From the NCBI GenBank assembly GCA_025356655.1, contig JANXRW010000030.1, forward strand, positions 1 through 34,532: 34,532 bases of DNA, given 5' to 3'. Source of the DNA: Betaproteobacteria bacterium (lineage in GTDB: Bacteria; Pseudomonadota; Gammaproteobacteria; Burkholderiales; SHXO01). Made by a program: the position numbers and the translations under genes. The notes under the pieces were generated by a model. The model was not told where the DNA came from and searched no databases. It saw nothing but the letters and a program-made list of their open reading frames with translations. This document shows, piece by piece, positions 14,595 through 22,866 of this stretch (the first letter of the stretch is position 1; each line of letters begins with the position of its first letter).

Positions 14595-15637
14595 TTGAAC
14601 TTCTTGACCGCGGCCTGGGCGAATCGGTTGTCGAAGGTGGCGGCCAAGTCGATCGTGGCGGCGGACTGCACCGCCGGATCGAAGCCCTTCAACACCGTGA
14701 GCACGTTCTGCGCGGCGCCTAGCGTCATCAGGCCATCGCTGGAGAGCGCGGAGAGGTTTCGCACCAGGGCCGCGCGGTAGAGCGCCTTCTGCTCGCCGTA
14801 GTACTCCGGGGGGATCAGCGCCAGTATCTGGTCCGGGCTCGCGGTGCGCAGCCAGCGCAGCGCGCGCACCATGGCGTCGGTCACCGCCTGCACGGTGCGC
14901 GGGTTGTGCTCGATGAAATCCGTACGCGCGTAGAGCACTCCTGCGGCGTAGTCGGCGCCGTAGACGTACTTCATGCCCGCCGAGGTTCGGGTATCCACCA
15001 CGGGTACCGCGTCGCCCGAGGCCTCGAGCAGACTGATAACGGGGTCCAGGTGGGCAATGGCATCGACTTGCTTTTGACGCATGGCCGCCACGGCGCCGGC
15101 CCCTGTGCCCACCCCGACGAAGGAGACGGCGTCCGGCTTGAGCCCGTCCTTGGCCAGCAGGGCGCTCACGAAGATATTGGTGGAGGATCCAGGCGCCGTC
15201 ACGCCGATGCGTAGCCCTTTGAGGTCCTTGGGCGAATGGTAGGCCGCGGCGCGGTCTCGGCCCATGGCCAGCACGATGCCGGCGTGCCGCCCCTGCACCA
15301 CCACCGAGCGGATGCTCTGCCCCTTGGCTTGCATGGAGATGGTATGTTCGTAACCGCCGGAGACGAGGTCGGCCGAGCCGCCCAGGAGCGCTTGAAGCGC
15401 CTTCGCCCCCCCCGGAAAATCATCGATCTGCACCTGGAGGCCCGCATCGCGGAAGTAACCTTGTTGCTGGGCGATAGTGAGCGGCAGGTAGTAGAAAAGC
15501 GCTTTACCGCCCACCGCGATGAGCAGGCGGGGCTGCTCCAGAGGCTCGGCGGCGGACGCGGGGTAGGCCTGTGCTAGGCAAAGGCCCAGGAGCAGGAATC
15601 TCAAGAAGTTGCTGGCGTGCCGCAAGGCTGCGGGCAT
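14591..15637 (-). CDS. ABC transporter substrate-binding protein, NMT1/SsuA-like, 348 aa
   Basis: A periplasmic solute-binding protein that delivers substrate to the permease. Residues 1-29 are a signal peptide (FLRFLLLGLCLAQAYPASA, then AEP). The mature protein has the NMT1/SsuA two-lobe pattern: LPLTIAQQQGYFRDAGLQV near 50-70, GGAKALQALLGGSADLVSGG near 75-95, and LKGLRIGVTAPGSSTNIF near 140. This class binds sulfonates, taurine, nitrate or pyrimidine thiamine precursors; I see no residue that decides among them. A weak ribosome site (GGGGA) precedes the ATG. The gene heads its operon and is divergent from the nucleotidyltransferase-like gene. Confidence 0.92.
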   Translation of the reverse strand: MPAALRHASNFLRFLLLGLCLAQAYPASAAEPLEQPRLLIAVGGKALFYYLPLTIAQQQGYFRDAGLQVQIDDFPGGAKALQALLGGSADLVSGGYEHTISMQAKGQSIRSVVVQGRHAGIVLAMGRDRAAAYHSPKDLKGLRIGVTAPGSSTNIFVSALLAKDGLKPDAVSFVGVGTGAGAVAAMRQKQVDAIAHLDPVISLLEASGDAVPVVDTRTSAGMKYVYGADYAAGVLYARTDFIEHNPRTVQAVTDAMVRALRWLRTASPDQILALIPPEYYGEQKALYRAALVRNLSALSSDGLMTLGAAQNVLTVLKGFDPAVQSAATIDLAATFDNRFAQAAVKKFK

Positions 15638-15711
15638 GATTGTTCCCCGTCTCTAGTGACATCCGGCGTGTGCCTGCGCCCAAGTGCGGGCATGGCTGGC
15701 CGTTGACCGGC

Positions 15712-15717
15712 ATTATA
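15712..15717 (-). promoter_or_regulatory. Candidate -10 box for the ABC importer operon
   Basis: Read on the minus strand this is a perfect TATAAT, about 75 bases before the ATG of the binding-protein gene. No good -35 hexamer stands at 16-18 bases upstream, so activation by a regulator would be expected if it is used. I saw no TPP-riboswitch-like leader in the short untranslated region. Confidence 0.4.
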
Positions 15718-15789
15718 CGGTCCGCCGCAGGCGCTGGGCCCGGTCCCCCAGATCTTGGCGGCGCGGGCGGTGTCCTGGGAGGAGCTGGC

Positions 15790-16539
15790 GTGATCGATGC
15801 GAGTGCCATCGCCGATCTGCCCGCTGATGTCCGCGTGGCGCTCGTCGACTTCGTCGAGGCCGCGCACGCTGCTCTCGGATTTGATCTTCGCGCCGTGGTG
15901 CTCTTCGGGCCCGCAGCCGAGGCCCGGCTGCGGGCGAGCTCGGACGTGAACCTCCTGCTGGTTGCGGGCGCGCTGCCCGCGGATGCGCTGGCAGCCCTCG
16001 GTGCGCCGTTGCGGCTGGGGACGCTCGCCGTGCGCTTGACGGCGATGGTGATCCTGGAGTCGGAGCTCGCCGAGGCCACGGAGGCCTTCGCGGTAAAGTT
16101 CGCGGACATGCACGAGCGCCACCGGGTGCTCTACGGTACCGACCCCCTAGAAAGCCTTACGCCCTCGCGGGAGGCTGGCCGCCGCCGTCTGCAGCAGATT
16201 CTGCTCAACTTTGCCCTGCGCACCCGTGAGCGCTTCATGCTGGCCTCTGGCGGGGCGGGGGAGCAGGCGCTTATCCGGGCGTTAGCCGAGGCTGCCGCGC
16301 CGCTGCGCTCTGCGGGGGCGCTCCTGCTCGCTCTGGAAGGTACACTAGCCGCCGCGCCCCGCGAGGCGCTGGCGACACTTTCCCGGCAGGACGGAGCACC
16401 GGGTTGGGAGCAGGTTTTGGTGGACCTCTCGGCTGCGCGCGAGCAGGGGGCGCTCCCTCCGGGGCGCCCGGGCACCGCGTTGCTCGAACTCGAAGCCCTG
16501 TCGCGCCGGCTGCGCAGCCGTTGCGCCCGACTCATCTAG
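15790..16539 (+). CDS. Nucleotidyltransferase-like protein with altered active site, 249 aa
   Basis: The GTG at 15790 is chosen because GGGAGGAG ends 5 bases before it; the open frame upstream is not protein-like. The N-terminal part resembles the polymerase-beta/MNT nucleotidyltransferase fold: VVLFGPAAEARLRASSDVNL at about 37-56 matches the family pattern of G-S followed by D-x-D. Here the Ser is Pro41 and the second Asp is Asn54 (D52-V-N54), so metal binding and catalysis are doubtful. The remainder is helical and Ala/Arg/Leu-rich without known motifs. It starts the unit that continues 4 bases later with the TIGR04222-like gene and then the MNIO gene. It could be a degenerate transferase used as a binding domain. 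Confidence 0.75.
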   Translation: MIDASAIADLPADVRVALVDFVEAAHAALGFDLRAVVLFGPAAEARLRASSDVNLLLVAGALPADALAALGAPLRLGTLAVRLTAMVILESELAEATEAFAVKFADMHERHRVLYGTDPLESLTPSREAGRRRLQQILLNFALRTRERFMLASGGAGEQALIRALAEAAAPLRSAGALLLALEGTLAAAPREALATLSRQDGAPGWEQVLVDLSAAREQGALPPGRPGTALLELEALSRRLRSRCARLI

Positions 16540-16543
16540 GCTC

Positions 16544-17478
16544 ATGTTCCCCTTCAACTTGCAGGGCCTGAGCTTCCTGGCCTTTTACGCCATGGCCTCG
16601 ACGCTGCTCCTCGTTGGCCTTTGGCTGCGGCTGCGCAGCTTGCGCGGGCCCCAGGAGGCCGGGTCGATGGAGGCGGGGTCCTGGGGTCACCGGGGTCGCT
16701 CGCGGCCGACCCGGCGGCGTTCGCTCTGCTTCGCGGCGGGCCCCAGAAGCGCTTCCGGCTGGAAGTGTTCCAACTCCTGGAGGAGGGACACCTCGTTAGT
16801 GGGCCCGACGGCCGGCTCACGCGGGTGGCCGTGCGGGACGCGATCCCCCCCGCGGCGGTTGGGCGCGCCGTCTTGGGTCGCTGCGAATTCCCCTGGAGTC
16901 TCTCTGAGATCTGGGCCGATAGAGCCATCCAAGCCTCGAGCGCCGGGGGCGAAGCGCAGCTTGCAGCCTGCGGCCTGCTCATCGATGCGGCCACCCGCGG
17001 CCGGCGAAATGGCCCCGTGCGCGGGGTCATGCTGGGTCTGAGCCTGCTCATCGGTGTAAAAATTATGGCGGCCATCGCTGGCGGTCATCACAACATCGGC
17101 TTCCTGCTCGTCTTGACGGGCCTCGCCTGTTTGTTGGCGGCAGGGCTCGCGCGGGCGCGGCGCAGCCTCGCAGGTGAGCGCAGCCTGGCCAACCTGCAGA
17201 TCCTGTTGCGCCGGCAGCGCAGCCGCGGCGCGGGTCGGCGACCCGGTGGGAGCGCCCAGGACGGCGAGGCAGCAGGTGCGGCAGCGCTGGTGGGGGCAGT
17301 GTTTGGCCTTAGCGCGCTGGACGCGGGCGCCTTTGGCTTCCTCGATACCGCGTTCCCCGGGCGGCTGCGCGCCGCGGGACGGGACGCCGCCGGTGGATCG
17401 AGTTGTGGCGCCAGCTGTGGGGCGTCCTCGGGGTCCTCCTGCGCGTCTTCCTCCTCCTGCGGCGACTGCGGGAGTTGA
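16544..17478 (+). pseudogene. TIGR04222-like membrane protein with Cys-rich tail, frameshifted
   Basis: The first frame gives MFPFNLQGLSFLAFYAMA with one N-terminal membrane helix, the opening expected of TIGR04222-type proteins. The family-like continuation (DPAAFALLRGGPQKRF) is in a different frame, and the change must fall at about 16665-16700, a region of repeated GGGG runs; the shift equals loss of one base. After it come two hydrophobic helices (near GVMLGLSLLIGVKIMAAIAG and NIGFLLVLTGLACLLAAGLA) and a C-terminus of Ser, Gly and five Cys (CGASCGASSGSSC, then CGDC). Its stop TGA overlaps the TTG start of the MNIO gene. Such Cys-rich tails beside MNIO enzymes suggest a substrate relation, which is inference. 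A sequencing error or programmed -1 shift is possible. Confidence 0.65.
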
Positions 17479-17926
17479 ACGCCGACCGCGTGGGCCTGGG
17501 CTGGCGGGGGGAACTCTCCGGGGAGATCCTGCGCAACATCGACCAGATCGACCTCCTGGAAGTCATCGCGGAGGATTGGGCGAGCCTGCCGCGGCGGCGA
17601 CTGGGTGCGTTATGCGCCCTGGCGGCCACGCGGCAGCTGGTGCTGCACGGGGTGTCGCTGGGGTTGGCCTCGAGCCATCTGGCCGATGCGTCCCGGATCG
17701 ACTCGCTCGCCCGGCTGGCCGGCCGCATCGGCCCGGCGTGCTGGTCCGAGCACCTGGCCTTTGTGCGCGCCGGCGGCGTCGAGATCGGCCACCTGGCAGC
17801 CCCGCCGCGCACGGCGCAGACCGTGGAGGGGACGCTTATCCGGACTTCGCCGACCTCCTGGCCCAGCTGCAGGCCGCTCGCCAAGCCTTGGCGCAGGGGC
17901 GGCGGCGTGCCGCACCGCCACAATGA
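17475..17926 (+). pseudogene. MNIO (DUF692) family enzyme with large internal deletion
   Basis: MNIO enzymes are multinuclear iron oxygenases that modify Cys residues in RiPP-type peptides and are normally about 270-290 aa. Here TTG 17475 (overlapping the upstream stop as TTGA) opens a family-like N-terminal half: VGLGW at 6-10, LLEVIAEDW near 28-35, LHGVSLGL with His58, SEHLAF at 91-96 and EIGHLA at 103-108. At about residue 118-120 the sequence jumps, in another frame (from about 17831), to a typical MNIO C-terminal helix, YPDFADLLAQLQAARQAL, ending at TGA 17924-17926. Roughly 120 residues with the remaining iron ligands are missing. The native end is confirmed because its stop overlaps the next ATG (ATGA). 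The product can hardly be active. Confidence 0.7.
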
Positions 17927-18135
17927 GCGCCCGGGCGCTGGAGGTGTTTCTGGCGCGGCTCTGCACCGATGCGAGCCTGCGCTCACGGTTCCTCAGCGCG
18001 CCGCTGGCCTGTGCCCTCGCGGCGGGACTCGACGCCCAGGAGGCGCAGGCTCTAGCTGGCGTCGACGCGGCCCGCCTGGAGCTGGTCGCGCGCAGCTATG
18101 CCGCCAAGCGCGCCGGGCGGCGCCCGGGCAGATGA
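17923..18135 (+). CDS. Small 70-aa helical protein after the MNIO gene
   Basis: The ATG overlaps the stop of the MNIO remnant (ATGA), so it was evolved as part of the same operon. The sequence is almost entirely helix-forming, with LEVFLARLCTDASLRSRFL at 6-24, LACALAAGLDAQEAQALAGV in the middle and a basic end. It has one early Cys and no Cys-rich core, signal peptide or membrane helix. The pattern recalls short domains that accompany RiPP or MNIO systems (DUF2063-N/Os1348-like), used for leader or partner binding, but I cannot confirm that. It does not look like a bufferin-type precursor. Confidence 0.65.
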   Translation: MSARALEVFLARLCTDASLRSRFLSAPLACALAAGLDAQEAQALAGVDAARLELVARSYAAKRAGRRPGR

Positions 18136-18260
18136 CAGTCTGTCCCGGGGCGGCTTGTCATCCGGGGGTCATCGGGCGGCGCTGTACCTCCCGGGTTGGA
18201 CGCCAGCAGCGGGCAATATCGTGCCCGAGCCTTTGCGACCTTTCCTGGAGTTGGCCTCGA

Positions 18261-19745
18261 ATGGACACCTTGTTTGGCACCGCCCTTGATCTACCCACGC
18301 TCGTGCTGCTTTTCCTCGCGCTTGGGCTTGCCCTGTCCTTCGAATTCGTGAACGGCTTTCACGACACCGCCAACGCGGTGGCGACAGTCATTTACACCCA
18401 TTCGCTGCGCCCGAGCACGGCGGTGATCTGGTCGGGGATGTGGAACTTCCTGGGCGTCCTCGCCTCCAGCGGTGCAGTGGCCTTCGGCATCATCGCGCTG
18501 TTGCCCGTGGAACTCATCGTCAACGTGGGGTCCGGCGCCGGCTTCGCCATGGTCTTCGCGCTGTTGCTCGCCGCCATCCTCTGGAACCTTGGCACCTGGT
18601 ACCTGGGGCTTCCCGCGTCGAGTTCACATACGCTCATTGGCTCCATCGTGGGCGTGGGCCTGATGAACTCTTGGCTCTCGCCGCAGTTGGCCTTTGGCGA
18701 GGGCGTGAACTGGCACAAGGTGCAGGACGTGGGCGTCGCGCTCCTGGTCTCCCCGCTGCTGGGCTTCTGTGCCGCTGCGATCCTGCTGTTGCTCATGAAG
18801 GCAATCATTCGTGACCCCCGCTTGTACGCTTCGCCGCAGGGGCAGCCGCCTCCCGGCTGGATCCGCGGCCTGCTCGTGCTCACCTGCACGGGCGTGAGCT
18901 TTGCCCATGGCTCCAACGACGGCCAGAAGGGCATGGGCCTGATCATGCTCATCCTCATCGGGGTCCTCCCCGGGGTCTACGCGCTGCGCCTGGAAATCGA
19001 AGCGGGCGAACTCTCGGGAATACTGGCCTCGGCCAAGGCGCTCGACGGCGAATTCTCACGGAGTGCGCAGCCAGCGATGGCGGGTTCGGCAGCACAGGAA
19101 CTCTCGCGCTTCCTCACCACCGGGAAGCTGAGCGCGCTCACCCTGCCCAGCCTGGCCGACCGAAACCGGGCGGTCGCGCGCGCGCTCGATGGCCATGCGC
19201 GGCTTGCGGAGTTGGAGTCCGAACAGCGCGCCCAACTGCGTAAGGACATCTACTTGGTCCAGGAAGCCGCAGGCAAACTCGGCAAGGACCGCGCGAGCGT
19301 GCCGGATGCGGCGCTGCGCGACTTCTTGAACAAGTACCGCGGCCAGTTGAAGGCGGTGACCCATTTCATCCCCACCTGGGTCAAGGTGGCCGTGGCCTTG
19401 GCCCTGGGCCTGGGCACGACGGTGGGCTGGAAGCGCATTGTCACGACCGTCGGTGAAAAGATCGGTAAGGCGCATCTCACCTATGCTCAAGGTGCCTCGG
19501 CAGAACTGGTGGCGATGACGACCATCGGCGCCGCCGACTTGCTGGGCCTGCCTGTTAGCACCACCCACGTGCTCTCCTCGGGCGTGGCGGGCGCCATGCT
19601 GGCGAACCACTCCGGCCTGCAGGCGTGCACCTTGCGCAACCTGCTTCTCGCCTGGGTACTTACCTTGCCCGTGTGCGTGGCGCTGGGCGCAGGGCTCTTT
19701 GCCATGGGGCTGCTCTTTGTGTTCAACATCCTCGGCATGCACTGA
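18261..19745 (+). CDS. PiT-family inorganic phosphate transporter, 494 aa
   Basis: An inner-membrane low-affinity phosphate permease, driven by proton symport of metal-phosphate in the PitA family. The start MDTLFGTALD is preceded by GGAG at 10 bases. The two family signatures are seen: FVNGFHDTANAVATVIYT (about 31-48) and FAHGSNDGQKGMG (about 214-226), the inverted-repeat halves, with further signature-like GLPVSTTHVLSSGVAGAM near 430-447. Between the halves (about 240-365) lies a long hydrophilic cytoplasmic segment, common in the longer PiT proteins. About ten hydrophobic helices are visible. The same frame is accidentally open upstream into the MNIO remnant, but the protein starts here. 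Confidence 0.93.
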   Translation: MDTLFGTALDLPTLVLLFLALGLALSFEFVNGFHDTANAVATVIYTHSLRPSTAVIWSGMWNFLGVLASSGAVAFGIIALLPVELIVNVGSGAGFAMVFALLLAAILWNLGTWYLGLPASSSHTLIGSIVGVGLMNSWLSPQLAFGEGVNWHKVQDVGVALLVSPLLGFCAAAILLLLMKAIIRDPRLYASPQGQPPPGWIRGLLVLTCTGVSFAHGSNDGQKGMGLIMLILIGVLPGVYALRLEIEAGELSGILASAKALDGEFSRSAQPAMAGSAAQELSRFLTTGKLSALTLPSLADRNRAVARALDGHARLAELESEQRAQLRKDIYLVQEAAGKLGKDRASVPDAALRDFLNKYRGQLKAVTHFIPTWVKVAVALALGLGTTVGWKRIVTTVGEKIGKAHLTYAQGASAELVAMTTIGAADLLGLPVSTTHVLSSGVAGAMLANHSGLQACTLRNLLLAWVLTLPVCVALGAGLFAMGLLFVFNILGMH

Positions 19746-19838
19746 GCGCGAGGGCGACTGGGCCATGTTTGCGCTTTCTCAAGATGGAAGTTGCCTGGAG
19801 GGCTAAGCTGGCTTTGGCCGTTCGTTCCGGAGGAAGCC

Positions 19839-20675
19839 ATGTCCTATAAGAGCCTGTTGGTCCATCTCGATGACGGGCCCGGATCCAGTTTGCGCGTCTC
19901 GCTTGCGCTACAGCTGGCGACGCAGTTCGAGGCCCACCTCACCGGCCTGTATACGGTCACCCGGCCGGAGTTGAACGCGATGGGGGTCGCGGACGCCTTC
20001 GATGGAGTCTGGGATGCCGTGGAGGAGGGGCTCCGCGGGCGCTCGGAGCAGTCGCGGCGCCGGTTCGATTCGCAGGCGCAGGGCGTCGGCCTGCACTCGC
20101 GCCAGTGGCGCAGTGTCGAGGGCCCCGTGGAGGAGGTGCTGGCACAGCATGCCCGCTATGCCGATCTGCTCATCGTCGGCCAGCCCGACCCCTCGGACAA
20201 CCCGCTGCACCGGCGCCTGGATTTCCCGGCGGCGGTGGCCATGCGCTCAGCCCGTCCCGTGTTGGTTCTACCCTACGCCCCGGCGGTGCCCGCCCTCGGT
20301 CGCGAGGTCCTGGTGGCCTGGAACGGCAGCCGGGAGGCTACGCGCGCGGTGGCCGATGCGCTGCCGCTGTTACGCAAGGCAGAGCGGGTGACGGTGATGA
20401 CGGTCAACGGCCGCGATAGTTCCGCGCGCGCCCTTTGTCCGGATGTGGACCTGGCGCATTTCCTCGCCCTGCATGGTGTTACGGCCAAGGCAACCTTCTG
20501 CGAGGTGCCGGAGGTGGAGGTGGGCGCCTGGTTCCTCTCCCGGGCCGCCGACCTCGGCGTGGACCTGCTCGTCATGGGCGCCTATGGGCATTCGCGCCTG
20601 CGCGAACTGATCCTCGGCGGGGTCACGCGGTTGCTCTCCCGGGAGATGACCGTGCCCGTGTTCATGTCCAGTTGA
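19839..20675 (+). CDS. Universal stress protein, tandem UspA domains, 278 aa
   Basis: A cytosolic protein with two UspA-type Rossmann domains. The start [13 protein letters not shown] is chosen because GGAGGA stands just before it (19829-19834). The second domain (about 150-278) carries the ATP-binding end motif [18 protein letters not shown] and MTVPVFMSS; the first domain has a shortened equivalent around LIVGQPDP, so probably only the second binds nucleotide. Lengths and order match UspE/tandem Usp proteins. It follows the phosphate permease by about 90 bases on the same strand and may be separately controlled. The specific stress response is unknown. Confidence 0.9.
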   Translation: MSYKSLLVHLDDGPGSSLRVSLALQLATQFEAHLTGLYTVTRPELNAMGVADAFDGVWDAVEEGLRGRSEQSRRRFDSQAQGVGLHSRQWRSVEGPVEEVLAQHARYADLLIVGQPDPSDNPLHRRLDFPAAVAMRSARPVLVLPYAPAVPALGREVLVAWNGSREATRAVADALPLLRKAERVTVMTVNGRDSSARALCPDVDLAHFLALHGVTAKATFCEVPEVEVGAWFLSRAADLGVDLLVMGAYGHSRLRELILGGVTRLLSREMTVPVFMSS

Positions 20676-20766
20676 GCGGGCGCCTGCGCCTGCGGGCCGC
20701 GATGTGAAACAATGGCGGTTTAAGCGCAGGGGGTTACCCCTCGGTCGCGGTAGCGGGAGCAAGGCA

Positions 20767-21939
20767 ATGTCGGTTAGTGCAACCCCGGAGATCATCGAAG
20801 ACATCCGGGCTGGGCGGATGGTTATCCTTGTCGACGAGGAGGACCGGGAGAATGAGGGTGATCTGCTCATGGCGGCTGATTTCGTCAGCGCCGAATCCAT
20901 CAATTTCATGGCACGTCACGGGCGTGGCCTGATCTGCCTCACCCTGACCGAGGACCATTGTCGACGGCTGAACCTGCCGCCCATGGTGGGGCGCAACCGC
21001 TCCTCCATGGGAACCAACTTCACCGTGTCTATCGAGGCGGCCACCGGGGTGACCACTGGCATCTCGGCGGCGGATCGGGCGCGCACCGTGCAGGCAGCGG
21101 TGCATCCAGGCTCCCGTCCCGAGGACCTGGTGCAGCCCGGGCACATTTTCCCGCTCATGGCCCAGCGCGGCGGCGTGCTGGCGCGCGCGGGCCACACCGA
21201 AGCGGGCTGTGACCTGGCGCAACTGGCAGGACTCACCCCCGCGGCGGTCATCTGCGAGGTCTTGCGTGAGGACGGGGAGATGGCTCGCCTGGCCGATCTG
21301 CTGGAGTTCGGCCGGATCCATGGCCTGAAAACCGGCACCATCGCCGACCTGATCCACTATCGCGGGCGAACCGAGTCGCTGGTGACGGAAGTGGGACAGC
21401 GCCCGCTCGATACGCGGTTCGGCCGCCTGCACCTGCGGGTGTTCCGCGACGTGGCGGCCGCGGAACTGCACCTGGCGATCATCAACGGCGAGCCCAAGCC
21501 CGGTGAGGAGGTGCTGGTGCGCGTGCACGAACCACTCGGGCCGCTTGACCCCATCGACACGGGCAGCCGCGTGCATTCCTGGAACCTCAGCGACGCGCTG
21601 CGGGCCATAGCGGAGGCTCCCTGCGGCGTGCTGCTGCTGCTGCGTCGGCAGGAGTCCGGAGACGAACTGCTCAGCCGGCTCATGGCAACCGAGCCCCCGG
21701 CGCAGGTGCCGAAGATGGATTTGCGCACCTACGGCATCGGCGCGCAGATCCTCAAGGCGCTGGGCGTTACGCGCATGCGTATCATGGCGTTGCCGCGCAA
21801 GATGCCCAGCATGGCGGGCTTTGATCTGGAAGTAACGGGCTATCTGTTGCCAGGGGCCGCAACCGAGCAGGCTCCCGAAACTACACTGGCCGAGCCCAAG
21901 CGCCCGGCCGACACCCCATCCGAGGGAGGAACACTGTGA
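20767..21939 (+). CDS. ribBX: RibBX: DHBP synthase with inactive GTP cyclohydrolase II-like domain
   Basis: The N-terminal domain (about 1-205) is 3,4-dihydroxy-2-butanone-4-phosphate synthase, which turns ribulose 5-phosphate into the four-carbon unit for riboflavin. It shows the acidic loop [28 protein letters not shown] and HTEAGCDLA. The C-terminal domain (about 205-375) is GTP cyclohydrolase II-like, but I find no Cys-x-Cys zinc cluster or the usual RxHSECxTGDV-type segment, so GTP opening must be done by another RibA. This hybrid architecture is the RibBX form known in proteobacteria. ATG 20767 is preceded by GGGAG and AAGG; an earlier ATG at 20704 gives a basic, unrelated extension. 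Its stop overlaps the ribH start (GTGA). No FMN riboswitch was seen upstream. Confidence 0.85.
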   Translation: MSVSATPEIIEDIRAGRMVILVDEEDRENEGDLLMAADFVSAESINFMARHGRGLICLTLTEDHCRRLNLPPMVGRNRSSMGTNFTVSIEAATGVTTGISAADRARTVQAAVHPGSRPEDLVQPGHIFPLMAQRGGVLARAGHTEAGCDLAQLAGLTPAAVICEVLREDGEMARLADLLEFGRIHGLKTGTIADLIHYRGRTESLVTEVGQRPLDTRFGRLHLRVFRDVAAAELHLAIINGEPKPGEEVLVRVHEPLGPLDPIDTGSRVHSWNLSDALRAIAEAPCGVLLLLRRQESGDELLSRLMATEPPAQVPKMDLRTYGIGAQILKALGVTRMRIMALPRKMPSMAGFDLEVTGYLLPGAATEQAPETTLAEPKRPADTPSEGGTL

Positions 21940-22409
21940 GCACCTATGACCACATCCGGGAACTCGAACCGGTGTTCGATGGGGCCGGCCTGCGCGTGGG
22001 CGTGATCATGAGCCGCTTTAATATCGACATTGGCGAAGGCCTGCTGTCGGCCTGCGTGGCTGAACTGGCCAAGTGCGGAGTGCCCGCCGACCAGACCCTC
22101 ATCGCCACTGTGCCGGGCGCGTTGGAACTGCCCTCGGCGCTTCGGGCCATGGCCGCGAGTGGGCGTTTCGACGCCCTGGTGGCGCTGGGCGCCGTGATCC
22201 GAGGGGAAACCTATCACTTCACGGTGGTCTCCGATCTGTCGGCCGCGGGCATCGCCCGGGTGGCGTTGGATACGGGGGTACCCATCGCCAATGGCGTACT
22301 GACCACAGAGGACGAGGAGCAGGCGCTCTCGCGCATGCAGGTGAAGGGCGCTGAGGCGGCGCGCGTCGCCCTGGAGATGGCGAACCTAGTGCGGCATTTC
22401 GATGGCTGA
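21936..22409 (+). CDS. ribH: 6,7-dimethyl-8-ribityllumazine synthase, 157 aa
   Basis: It condenses the DHBP made by the preceding enzyme with 5-amino-6-ribitylaminouracil, the penultimate step of riboflavin synthesis; the enzyme normally forms icosahedral or decameric shells. The GTG start overlaps the upstream stop. The family pattern is clear: VGVIMSRFN near 21-29, [12 protein letters not shown] near 54-65, [13 protein letters not shown] near 84-96 with the catalytic His, and [12 protein letters not shown]. The length is normal. Its end overlaps the nusB start by 8 bases. Confidence 0.95.
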   Translation: MSTYDHIRELEPVFDGAGLRVGVIMSRFNIDIGEGLLSACVAELAKCGVPADQTLIATVPGALELPSALRAMAASGRFDALVALGAVIRGETYHFTVVSDLSAAGIARVALDTGVPIANGVLTTEDEEQALSRMQVKGAEAARVALEMANLVRHFDG

Positions 22410-22866
22410 GGGCGGCGCTAGGGCGAGCGGTCGTGGGCGGCGCCGTCGCGCGCGCGAACTGGCGGTGCGGGCCGTCTACGCCTGGCTGGTGAGTGGCGCC
22501 ACGGTCACCGACCTGCTCGAGCAGGCGCGGGGGGCCGAGGAGTACCCGGAGGCAGATCCGGTCTATCTGGAGGAGCTCGTCAGCGGGGTGACCGCTAGCG
22601 GAGAGGAGTTGCACGCGCTGCTCGCGCCGCTACTCGACCGCCCGGCGAGCCAGTTGAGCCCGGTGGAGCGGGCCATCTTGCTCTGCGCGACGCTGGAGCT
22701 GCACACGCGGCTAGAGATTCCGTTCCGGGTGGTCATCAACGAGGCGGTGGAATTGGCCAAGGTCTATGGCGGTACCGAGGGCCACCGCTTTGTCAACGGC
22801 GTGCTCGATCGTCTGGCCCCGTCCCTGCGCGGCCCGGAGGTTCCGCAACGCGGTCCCGCTACGTGA
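22402..22866 (+). CDS. nusB: Transcription antitermination factor NusB, 154 aa
   Basis: An all-helical RNA-binding protein that, with NusE (S10), binds boxA RNA and supports antitermination in rRNA operons. Typical segments are [19 protein letters not shown] at the N-terminus, [18 protein letters not shown] in the middle and [25 protein letters not shown] near the C-terminus, the strongest family signature. Overlap with ribH on one side and with thiL (GTGA) on the other places it inside the same operon; ribH-nusB-thiL is a common order in proteobacteria. Confidence 0.95.
   Translation: MAEGGARASGRGRRRRARELAVRAVYAWLVSGATVTDLLEQARGAEEYPEADPVYLEELVSGVTASGEELHALLAPLLDRPASQLSPVERAILLCATLELHTRLEIPFRVVINEAVELAKVYGGTEGHRFVNGVLDRLAPSLRGPEVPQRGPAT

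Noticed and set aside
15638..15789. TPP riboswitch ahead of the NMT1-like ABC importer
   Set aside because: The leader is too short and lacks the conserved CUGAGA-type core, so thiamine precursors cannot be claimed as substrate.
17403..19745. Apparent 780-aa fusion of an MNIO domain with a phosphate permease
   Set aside because: The frame is open by chance between the deletion site and 18261. The native MNIO end and the small gene are in another frame, and the permease has its own start and ribosome site.
20676..20766. FMN riboswitch ahead of the riboflavin operon
   Set aside because: Only about 90 bases separate the genes and the conserved RFN segments are not present.
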